A DNA stretch of 64,000 bases from Synaphobranchus kaupii (Eukaryota > Chordata > Actinopteri > Anguilliformes > Synaphobranchidae), in NCBI GenBank assembly GCA_029718625.1, contig CM056376.1, positions 28,550,424 to 28,614,423 on the forward strand, given 5' to 3'. Shown here one piece after another: positions 21,769-32,600 of the stretch. Every line of letters begins with the position of its first letter. The first letter of the stretch is position 1. The notes beneath the pieces are model-generated. The model was given only the letters and a program-made list of their open reading frames with translations. It was not told the DNA's origin and did not search any database. The position numbers and the translations under genes were made by a program.

Positions 21769-24700
21769 ATGGGAAGAGGTAAGGGGAAAAGCAATTGTTT
21801 TCAGCATGCATGTGCTTGTGTAATATGATGTTCCATCTTGCTATCTAGCTAACGTTAGGTTTACAAATAAAAATAGTTAGCTAGCTAACTAGCTGATACA
21901 TATCTTACATCGTTTCGCTACCAATTAGTTACTGCTTAGGTAACATTAACGTTACCCACTACTGGCTACATTGTGTTAACGTCGCTAGTTAGCTAGGCAA
22001 CGTCACAGTTTGAGTTTATTTTGCAGAAAAGTCTGGTTAATTTAACAGTTAGCTGCCTGAGCTAACGTTAGCTATCATTTTGAATGTAACGTTAGCTAAA
22101 GTTTAAGATGGGAATGTATGTGATCATGAACAACCCTCTGCCGGACAGTTGAGGAATTTCTGCTATAAATTACACTAGTCCCTTTAAATGTTGATGTGTT
22201 TTTTTTTGGCTAGCTAGTCAAGAATTAACATGGCGGAGGGGACGAACTGTAAAAGACGTTTTGGTTGAAGGAATAAACGGCTACGTTTCCATCAGCGGCA
22301 TTTCCAAAGAGTAGTTCACAACGTAGCTAACGTTACCCTTATTAATAAAACAATCAATCAAAACGCGACAGCGGAATAAAATGTCTTGCATTTCACACTT
22401 CAAGGTAAAAAGAAAGTCTTGACCGCCACAAAAGTTCAACCTGAAGACGCTCCTGACATCAAAGAAAAAGAGACAAAAGAAAACCATCCAAAAATGAACG
22501 GGGTAGGTGTCCACTCTTGCACGTTAGTAAGACAGCTGGAAACGTGAACGAACATTTATCGAAACGTGGTCTGCTAAAACGGCAAATTAATATGCATACT
22601 GTTGATGCGTCTAACGTTAGATGCAACTATTAACGTTAGCTAACGTTGACATTTTAACTTTCTCATGAATACTGCACACCTGACGTGCATTTCCTCCAGC
22701 AAGGTAGTCGTCGATCCAAAGTTTTCAATGAAAAGTTTGATATGGAGGGGGATATAGGAATAATATGAGCTATTGAGTATGCTGAGGCCAAGTTCAAGTA
22801 GCTATTAATTACAGCAGAAAGTTTAGCCACGTTCGCAAGCTATATGATATAAACAACGACCATATATATATATACACACACACACACACACGTAGCAATA
22901 TAGAAAATTGTCTTAAAATATGCAATTTAAATAATATTTTCAGAGAAGATACTTTAAAGGGTGTACAATGTCAAAATGCATATAAATTATTTCAGAATCT
23001 GAGCGTTGGTGCCAGGGTATGAAATTAACTTATTCATCCACTGGCCAGAGTGGCCTGTGGATTCTAAAAAATCACCAGCCATTTTCAACCACATTACCTT
23101 TTACAATATAATACAACCTGGTTGGTTACTGGCCAAAGTGGTAAAATCTTACCAGCCACAATCAAAATTTTATCAGTATTTGGCTGGTGTTAATTTCACA
23201 CCCTGGTTGGTGCATTTAATTACTGATTGATGTAGGTTTCAGACTTGATTCATATTTTATGCATTGGTTTACTATCCTGTAGGTTAGGGTAACATTGACG
23301 TTTCCATGGTTATCGTGTTTTAGTAGGTGGCTTTGAACTTGTAAATCCCAGGATTGTAATTAACATTTTGAAAACTTAAGGACACAAATTGATTACTTTT
23401 CCCTAAAATGAGAATTGTGTCATAGAATACCTGCTACCATGTCCATATATAAGAGCTGAATATTCTCTTGTGTGCTGCTTTAATTTAGAGTTCAAAGGTC
23501 AATAAGTAATGCTGTCTGTTGCAGGAGAGTCTCTTCTGTGGTCAGACTACGATGCACAGTTTCTTGAGTCCGAGCAAGTCCCGGGCTCCCCTCCAACATA
23601 ACGCCATCTCACTCCTTTCTGATGCGAAATTCCCTTCAAAACACATGGCCCGGAATGAAACCGACAGGACGGGGGAAGGTATTCTTCTTTATTTTGCTCA
23701 TTGTGCTTCCAGAATAATGTTATTTATTCATTTTCTTCTAAAACTGCATCTTCCCAATCTACTTTAGTATTTGCAAGGTCATCACGCACAAGTACATTTT
23801 TGTTTTTTATTAATCTGTTTTCCCTTCAGAGTTAGACATTCCCGGGTCAGAACGTCGCCAAGGATTCATTGCGTGTTTTCGCAACACCGTACTGACTCCG
23901 TTGCTTGGTGCAGCCCCTAAGTATGTGTCGTTTGTTGTTGACCATGCTGGGCCACTGTGTCAGCAGATTTGAGTTTCTGAACGGGAGTAGTGTTCACTGC
24001 CCATCATCCGACTTAATTGTTCGTTTGAGAATCTATTATTTTCCTAGTGCCTCTTGTCGTGTGGTGGATGTGGATTTTATGTTACTCAGAGTTTTTATTT
24101 TATTTCATTTTTTTATTTAAAGGACTTCTTAATTAGTTGTGTAATTTGGGCCATGTGACGTTCTTCACTTCAACGACCTTCAACGAGAAGCCGGGTTTGT
24201 GTTGGGGTCGTGAGCGTTTTCGGTCTGATATCCACGTGTACCCGTTCCATGCCCACAGGCAGACTCAACGCGCTTTCGGTGGGCGATGTCGCTCCATCGG
24301 AAGAGGAGGGCAGCCCGTGCCATCCTGGTGGGGCTGAAGAAGTTCCAGAGGTAGCTGGCTTGCGCTGTTCTGTGGAGCCCAGGCCAGATCACAAGGGCAC
24401 GGTTCAGGGGAAAGGGCCTCGCCGTAAGACCAAAAAGAAGAAGCCCGCACAGAAAACGTAAGTCCCCATCTGGGCCCACTTTACCTCCCGTAAGGGACAT
24501 CAGTCTCTGGTTTTAATCTCACCATATATTCTACTAATGCTGAAACCTACAATACAAGGGACATTCAATAGAAATAAAAAATGTAATATTTTCACTGCAA
24601 CATGTTGTCATCCAAGATACTTTATGTAAAAAAATGAACACTACAGGCCTGATTTACTAAGACCTTTTGCATGTGAAAAACCTTTTAAGCGCACGCAAAA

Positions 24701-27599
24701 ACAATAACATGACCAATGACCATGACCAGTATTTATTTTGCACAATCATTGGTTGAGTTTTGCATGTGTTAAAAGGTTTTAAACATGCTAAAAGTCTTAG
24801 TAAATCAGGCCCTTAAGCTTTTTTTTCTGTTTGGTCTTGGGAGGTTAACAGGGCGTGGCACATCCAGTGATGATGCTGAGCCTTTGTGGGCGGAGCCTCA
24901 GAAGCTCTGGCAGACCGTCCAGCTGATGTTTGCAACTTTATCCTGATGCCCAAATGAATATGATTTGTTATTGCCACAAATGGAACTTTCTGCATTTAAA
25001 AGAAGGGCAAGCTAACATTTGGTTTCATTTGATTACAGACAAATTCAATTGAACATTGTAATCAATGTCAGACTTGCCAAACGCAGGAGAATAGTGTGGC
25101 TTTGTCTGCAGACCTCCCTGCTACAGTGTAACCCTTGTGTAATGTTGGCATTGTCCTGTCTGTTTTTAAAGAGCAGAAAACAACAATTCCCAGAACCGCA
25201 AAGTCACAGATTACTACCCAATCAGACGAAGTTCCAGGAAAAGCAGAGCTGAACTGAAGGTCAGTATATGGGTGCGTCACAATATTCTTCACTCCCCACC
25301 TCCCTTCCTCCACTCCCCACCATTAATACGTAATTAAGATGTAATCAGCAACATTAGATTAAAACACAAAGATCCGTTTCCGGGGCACGGAGTAGAGAAG
25401 GTGGTAGTGGAGGAAGGGAGGGTGCATTTTTCGACTATTGGGACACACCCCCTATGTCAGGCAGAGGGGGGGCGTGGCCTTGCAGAAGGGCATTGTCTTT
25501 TATAAGGGGAGGGGCCTTACAGAACAGGCAGAGCTTTACTCTGGCTCTTTGCACATTGTTTTTGTCAGACCAATTATTCTGGCTTAATTTTATAAACCGC
25601 TCTATACACCAATACTGGTTTCCTGTTTATCAGGCCAAAGTAAAACATCTTCATCGGCAGCTGTAGCTTATGACTATGGAAACTGGCAGATTGTTAAAAA
25701 TGACTGGGCCAATGACATGATTAAGGGCAGAAGTGGGCATGAAATCCAAAAACACGTCAGCCATCACTGGGCACCCTAAGTTTACGGTATTGGTTCAACA
25801 CAATATCATGCAATATCAATACCCCTCCCCATAATATGGCAGAACTTTTGGTTTGGCATTTGGTATGCGTTACACTTTCACATTAGTACCAGACTGCCTG
25901 TTGTCATTTCTGTTCATTTCTGAGCCCAAATCAACCTCATGTTCTGCCAACAGAGTGAAGAGCAACAGCGGATTGAAGACCTGATACAGAAGGGAATCGA
26001 GGAAGGACTACAGGTAAGCACTTAGCCGTCAAATCGTATAAAACCCTGGCATTCAAACCTCCATTTACCTGGGAGTCAGGTGTGAAGACAGTCTGGCCAA
26101 TCCGTAGCACTAATTGTTCAGTTAATTACCTGGGAGAAAGAAAACCAGCCAGATTTGAATATCCCTGATTCCCTGGTATAAAACTTGGGTTACGGTTCAT
26201 AGCCACAGGTGTAAATTCCAGGGGTCAAAGTAAAAGTCCTGCCATGTTTTTCTTCCATCCATGAACTCAACCAGCTGATTTCACCAATTAGTTCTAAGAA
26301 TTGTGCTAATTAGCAAGTCCAGGTGATTGGAACAAAATGCTGGAGGACTTTTACTTTCTGAACTTGGATTTTCCACCTCTGTTCATAGCCACAGTTGGAA
26401 ATTTGGGAATTTTTGTGTCTCCTCAAACGGAACCCCCTGCCCCCAACAGGTCAAACACATAGATGGAAAGGGACGAGGAGTGTTTGCGAGCAGAAGCTTC
26501 CGGAAAGGAGAGTTCGTAGTTGAGTATCACGGGGACCTGCTGCAGATCAAGGACGCCAAGCAAAGAGAGGAAGAGTACGGTCAGAACCCCACCACTGGCT
26601 GCTACATGTACTACTTCCAGTACCTCAGTAAAACATACTGGTACGTCTGGACCCACTGTGTATGCTGGGTTTTGTTTCGTTCCAAACATAACTGCAGTTA
26701 AACAGCCACTGCCAGAATATTTGAGGGGCTTAGTCAGAGGTATGAAAGAACAATAAGATGTACATTTTAGGTTACATATATTTGGTAGAGCTTTACGCTA
26801 ACACCGCAAAGGTTGTGTGTTTGATTGATCCCAGGGACTACATGTACTGAAAAATGTGTGCATTCATATACTATCTGTACATCGCTTTGGATAAAAGCAT
26901 CTGCGAAGAAGCATATATGAATAATGATCAATTATCAATTTGTTCCAAATTCATGATTGATTGCCACATTGCTTTATTCTACTTACTCATTTGTTTTTTT
27001 CATTCAGATTTTTTTTGAATTCAAAATTTGTCTCGAGTCGGGGTTTTGCGGCACTAAAAATTCACTGGGCTGATCTGGGGTCAGTGGCAGTGGCTCCCAA
27101 TTACTCCAGGTTCTTTGTTGTAACATTGTGGACTTAAGACGGTATAACATGTCTGCACTATTGGGTGGCAGCCCTTTTGAAGAGTAGATTTTTTGGAATG
27201 TTTTTTCAAAATTCTAAGTCAGTGTTCTAGAACTCCATTCCAACTCTATTTAAATCACCAATAGTGATTGTTACATCAACATTGGAATAATAGTTAAGAA
27301 CATTCCAATCACATATTTGTGATCTTACCCTTAGGGTTGCAAGTGCATTCATTGTACATTTTTCCATTCCCCCCCTCTCTCTCTCTAGCGTGGATGCCAC
27401 GAAAGAGACGGACCGTTTGGGAAGACTGATAAACCACAGTAAAAATGGCAACTGCCAAACCAAACTCCAGGACATTAATGAAAAACCTCATCTTATACTC
27501 GTGGCGTCCAGGGACATCGAGGAAGGGGAGGAGCTTCTGTACGATTACGGGGACCGCAGCAAAGAGGCCATCGCAGCCCACCCCTGGCTCAAATACTGA
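21769..27599 (+). CDS. kmt5a: Histone H4-K20 monomethyltransferase KMT5A (SETD8/PR-Set7)
   Basis: Nine coding exons: 21769-21778, 22405-22502, 23525-23678, 23830-23920, 24263-24457, 25172-25259, 25954-26013, 26450-26640 and 27389-27599. All introns are GT-AG, the joins stay in frame, and the total is 365 residues. Exon 1 encodes only MGR plus one base. GESLFCGQTTMHSFLSPSK matches the vertebrate N-terminal block. A Lys-rich linker precedes QNRKVTDYYPIRRSSRKS, which has the layout of a PIP-box degron (TD plus a basic residue at +4) used by CRL4-Cdt2. The SET domain is complete: GKGRGVF, VVEYHGDL, TGCYMYYF, RLINHSK and LLYDYGDRS. The enzyme monomethylates H4K20 on nucleosomes. Exon 4 is the least conserved and rests on frame and splice sites. 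Alternative upstream first exons are possible. Confidence 0.94.
21845..22645. promoter_or_regulatory. Cluster of AACGTTA/GCTAACGTTAGC words around kmt5a exons 1-2
   Basis: AACGTTA occurs about eight times here (near 21850, 21948, 22063, 22087, 22327, 22612, 22631 and a neighbouring AACGTTG), often as the palindrome GCTAACGTTAGC and mixed with GCTAGCTA words. Chance would give far fewer than one in 800 bp. Whether this is a transcription-factor site or a decayed tandem repeat cannot be told from sequence. Confidence 0.5.
24646..24814. mobile_element. Palindromic MITE, family A copy 1 (kmt5a intron 5)
   Basis: Starts GGCCTGATTTACTAAGACC and ends with the reverse complement ..GTCTTAGTAAATCAGGCC. 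The arms continue through TTTTGCATGTG and ACATGCTAAAAG. About 169 bp, no coding. The sister copy is at 47333-47508. Confidence 0.9.
25270..25450. mobile_element. MITE family C copy 1 (kmt5a intron 6)
   Basis: Left end GGGTGCGTCACAATATTCTT, right end CGACTATTGGGACACACCC, with further inverted CACTCCCCACC / GGTGGTAGTGGAGG blocks. It begins 10 bp after the exon 6 splice donor. The longer relative is at 39872-40170; this copy lacks about 120 bp of its interior. Confidence 0.85.
26207..26392. mobile_element. MITE family E, foldback (kmt5a intron 7)
   Basis: Left AGGTGTAAATTCCAGG..CAAAGTAAAAGTCCT is mirrored at the right by AGGACTTTTACTTTCTGAA..ATTTTCCACCT. A roughly 186-bp non-coding element ends about 57 bp before exon 8. 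The arms suggest a hAT-like non-autonomous element. Confidence 0.7.
27173..27337. repeat. Dispersed repeat, copy 2 (kmt5a intron 8)
   Basis: Partner of 15860-16012. Shared blocks are TTTTTCAAAATTCTAAGTCAG, TTGTTACATCAACATT and AAGAACATTCCAATCA. It lies directly before exon 9. Confidence 0.6.
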
Positions 27600-29692
27600 C
27601 AACGGTCCCCCCTCCCCTTTCCTTGTCTTTGCATGTGTTCTAGGAAGGGAAAAATGTTAGCAATATTTCTTGGATCTTTTTAACAGAAACTTAGTGTGTG
27701 GGGGGGTTTTATTTTTTTGGGGGGGGTGAGACAATGCCATTTAACAGGCAGAATGAATTGTTCTATATCATACTTTCAAATGCATCTATATTAATGCTAG
27801 TTTTTGGAGCATATTATTCTGTACATTTTGTATATCTTTAGACAAGTGCTTCCAGAATATGCATATGTAGCCAATATGGTTTTTATACAAATTCTTGTAT
27901 TGTGTAGTAGATTTCTGTAGATCATTTTATGTTTGACAAATGCCATCAAAACTGGAATGTGATTCCTCTATCATATTTTTTAAATGACTCCCATCATGTG
28001 GGAGTGTATGAACTTGAACAGAATTACCTTAAACATACAAAGCTGTGAATGTCCATAATGCTTCACCATTAAGTATGAACTAGTATGGTAATACTAAGGA
28101 GCATTATTAAAACTGTTTCAAGAGTGTGGTCTTCAGAAGTGTGTTTATAATATTAATAACCACTCCAGACAGCATGGAACATGCAGCAACGATTGCGTGG
28201 TGTGGGGGGAAAATCCACAAAACTCCTTTTACGCACGGTAAACAAATCCCAGACTAAACAGTTTATTAAAATTCCAAAATGTTATTAAATATAAAACACT
28301 TAGTTCAAATGTAGGTTTGACAAATGTAATGTTTGTCCAGTTATTTATATGGAACAAATCCAGGAATCCTGAATACTTCATGTGAGTTCTGCACAAAGAG
28401 CCTTTTGAGATGAGCTTGCTCACTAGTTAAATGATCATAAACACAATCCATGTGTTCACAGGTGTCAAACCAAAGTAAAACAATGCTGCGTATGCAGTAC
28501 CGTCTCTAATGCATAGTTGCTGAATTGATACTCATGGACAGCAGGGATCCCCAATCTTGGCCTAGGAGAGCCACAACATGTGTTGCTTTTCACTGCTAAT
28601 CAACACTTAGGATAAAATGGAATCTGTTGATCACAGAGTCAACTCGCCTCACATGGGGCCTGTATTGTAAAGCAGGGTTACTGAGTTAGCTGGATAACTG
28701 CACAGAGTAAAACCCGGAAGCTCCAAAATCTGGAACATGGATTTGAGTAAAAAGAGCTGTTCTGGGTTTTACTAAGTTCAGTTATCCAGCTAATTCTGTA
28801 ATCCTGGGCTGCGCTCGGATCCAACTTAACACATTCCCTTGCTCTCTTCCCTCGTGTGAGCTATCTTCTGACGTAATTTGCTAAGTCCAACAAGCAAACT
28901 TAACAGGTGCTGTGCAAGGGAGGCTAGACAAGAAACAAAAAACAACTGAACTGCCCTCGCAACCCATATAGGAATTCTACCCCATAGAGTTCAAACGTGA
29001 CCTCCCATTGCATTGTGAGGGAACTGAGGTAATATAATTAGGCTACTAATTATATTTATACAATTACTCCCTCCCCTTAAATTGGAACCAAATCCCACTT
29101 GGTGTGGCTGCCACATTTCATCCTGGCATTTTCGGGATTCCCCCCTTCAAGCAAGGGAAGGGAACAACAGGAAGATAAATTCTGTGTCCGAACGCACCCC
29201 CGCTTCATAGCATATGCCCCTGAGCCCTGTATAACTGCACTGCGTAAAACCTGGTACAGCTCTTTTTACTTCAGTCCATGTTCCATATTTGTGAGTAATC
29301 CTGCTTTGTGATACAGGCCCCGGGATTCTTGAGTCTGAACTGTTTGCGGATTTTAAAGTGAAAATAAAAACAATCAGACCCTGTGGCTCTCCAGGAGGTT
29401 CGGGACACCTGATTAAAACAGACCTGCAGCATTTTTCAATACTGCTTATCAGATATTAAAACTAAGGCATCTACTTGCCTTTTGGGATTAATTTGACCAG
29501 CAAAAGTAGAGTGTTTGTCCACTGATGAGTTACAAAACTAAAAATTCTCTGCAGAACAGTCCATCCCTCCAAAGGTTTTCCTTATTTCCATACTTCATAA
29601 AACGTCAAAATACTGTCCATTCCAGATGATCAAGACGTACAAAAATGTATAAAACCTTTGTTATATGTGGAACATCCTTACTTGAGTCTTCA
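27600..29692. other. 3' regions of convergent kmt5a and rilpl2, with nested repeats
   Basis: kmt5a 3' UTR, then a repeat nest (28545-29420), then the 3' UTR of rilpl2 on the other strand. I see no additional gene. An ORF at 29099-29311 lies inside repeats. Confidence 0.5.
28545..29420. repeat. Nest: dispersed repeat split by MITE-B copies and another TIR element
   Basis: 28545-28674 (..CCCCAATCTTGGCCTAGGAG..) and 29335-29420 (..GACCCTGTGGCTCTCCAGG..) look like head and tail of one dispersed repeat whose uninterrupted relative is at 49385-49545. Between them lie MITE-B copies at 28675-28811 and 29225-29322. Between those is a stretch bounded by GGGCTGCGCTCGGA (about 28806) and its near reverse complement TGTCCGAACGCACCC (about 29187-29202), probably a further TIR element. 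Confidence 0.5.
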
Positions 29693-32600
29693 CTATTTTC
29701 TTCTGAATGAAAACCTGCAAAAAAGAGGAAGATTATGAATTTTTGTTTTGGCACCAAACATAATACTAAAATTTTGGACCAAATCATTTAATACACGCAA
29801 TGCAGATCTGGGTCAAATACCAGAAACACTTTAACACCAATAAACGTCCTGCAAATTACTGAAAACGTCCATTTTCACCAATATTCCGAACATAATTCTT
29901 CCGTCATATGATTGTACATTTTGGTTAGTAACGTGTCATTAAAATTCCCAGGGATTCTACAGGAGTGTGGTCAAATCTTACCAGCGTCAAAAGATGTATA
30001 GTGCAGTATTTAAGTATGTAATGTATGCAAAGTAAAACGGCCTGATGAACTGATTAAACTTAAACTCGAGAATACGCTTCCCAGCACAGGCAACCCACGT
30101 GACTCCTCTAATTACACAAAGCTGAAAATACGCCAGTAACACCGTTTTGTAGAGAGACTCCCGCAAACCGAGCAGCAGCGCCTCGTTCTTTGGCTCCCTC
30201 CGGTTCCATGCAGGGCCTGCTCGCTCACTCGCACGCTCGCTCGGCCGCTAAAGAATGCGCTTAAGTGAATTTGCAGAAGCAGGATCAGACATTACTGATC
30301 ACAGCAGCTGAGCTGGGCCAGCAAACCAGCCGCACAGGACGCCCCCCCCTCAGCCAGCACGGACGCGAAGCAAAGCGTAACCGTGGGAACATGCATTCCA
30401 CAGCAGACGTCCCCCAGAAGCACTGTAATGCCCTCGCAGTTCTGCTGTGACACTGCCAATGTTGTGCAGCTTAAACTGAGGTCACACGTTCTTGTTAACT
30501 CCACCAACATGTTTGTTATTTAAAAAGCTGAAGTTTCGACACAAAGGACATACAAAGGCACAGAGGTGTAAAAACATTGGCTTTGTAATAATGAACATAC
30601 AGTATTTCTTGAGTTACGAAGCGTGAATAACCTGAAAATAAGTTTTGTGTCTGCCTGGTAGCCGGCAGGCTTCTCCTCTTTGCTGGTTACAGACATTGTT
30701 TCAGTGATGACCTCCAAGCACAGTTACACCTCGCATTCATCCTTGTCCAAAATCAGTAACAAGCCCACACGTGAACACCCTACAGAACCTTATTTAACCT
30801 TACAGGGAGGTTCAACCTCATGCATCACCGTGCGTCTCTCCAAGGTGCACATTTAGACAGCTTTCACACATGCCGAGTCGACAGCAATCGATCGAGCCAC
30901 CGTTTGAACCGTGCACAAAATCTGATTTCATCCCTGAGAGTGTCTGAGGGCGTTTGATGACTAATCCCATTTTTCAATAGAACATGGCGTGTCTGCCGCC
31001 ATTTACCTGCCATATACAGTTAAAGGAAACCTGAACTACTTCAGTAAACATCCAGCTGTTTAAATTTATAACATATAATAATCTGAATATGTCCCTCTGG
31101 ATACTGCCTGTAAAATGTGCTTATGTGAGTCCATGAGGGTCCGAAACGTGCACACCCTGGGCACAAAATGGATCTCGCTCTATAAAGGAAATCAAATTGC
31201 TCACACCTTATTTTCCCACTAATGTATATATCAGAATGCAGCATGCAAGCAATCATATGGCAGTGGCCAAAGCGCCCCAAAGCGCAGGCTAGCTGGGGCA
31301 TTGAGACCTGTGATAAGCCTTCTGCAGAACGTCCTTGTCCAAGACCAGCTGTTGTGAGCAAACATCTTCCAGAAATGGTGGGGGGAGGGGCTGTACTATT
31401 TTAAATCCTGGGAGTTATAATGGTTCCTGGAGTCGTACACGGAAGGCTGTCTTAATGCAACAGTCAAGACCTCCACCCTCATTCCCATTCCCCTTTTCCA
31501 CATCTTCCCCCTATCTACCCTATAGTCCCCTATCCCAAAAAAAGCTCTCTACCTTCCCTTACACATGTTAATTCTAGTGACAAAGGATTACCTATCGCAG
31601 AGGTATTATGGCACGACCTTTGTACTTATTATTAATTGCTACTTGGGAGGCTGGTGATTTACGAATCTAGGCCTTTTCTTTGTGCACTAATTATAAGTCG
31701 CTCTGGATAACAGCATCCGCTAAATGCCTAAAATGTAAATCTTATTCTCATCTGCCCAACACTGGGAAATTGAGGCCCATTTTGTCTGAGAAAGATGCTG
31801 GTACATGCCTTTGTAATGTCTGGTCAGGGCTACTGATTACTGTACAGCTCTGCTCTTTGGCTTTTACCAAAAGCTACACCCTTCAGTAGAATGGCTCCAA
31901 TGGTTACGCATGGCCATATCACCCTTATATCACTGCTTTTGGTTGGTCTTAGACCTGAAGTTTTGTGGGATCCGATTGAACCGTCTGTTCCCAGTCTCAC
32001 ACACTGCTGGTTTCTAGGTGATCGTGGGGGTTTTATGGGGGTGTGGGGCTTTTTAAATGTTCTGTACTTTGTCTCTAACGCTTGATTCCAGGCCAGGTCT
32101 TATGATTAAGCTGTTCTTGTGTGCCTCTTCCCCTTAGCTTGAACTTTCAGCTGATTCTCATATGCATCTCATTCAGACTGTTTTATATTGCATCATGTTT
32201 TGCAGCACAGTAGTGTAGCGGTTAGAGGAACTATGCTTGTAATTTAGAGGTTGTGGGTTAAAATCCCAGGTGAGGCACTGCCACTTTCTTGAACAAGGTC
32301 CTTAATCTAAATTGTATATTTAACTGTGTCAATCATGACATGACCTTTATTTGGCAGACGGTTTTTGGATAAACCTATCACTGTGTCTGTCTAATGTAAT
32401 GGAATGACTGACGCAGTTAGATGTAATCTAATGCAACGATTGATCAGATAAGTTGCTGTCAGCCTGTAGGATCATTGAGCCTTTTTCTGTTTATACTTGT
32501 TTTATTGTACTGTACTGTACTGGCCCCTCATGACATTTATGTTAGCATTCATTCTGTCTTAACTATTACACCGGGCCAGCCAGCGGAGGATGGGCTCCCG

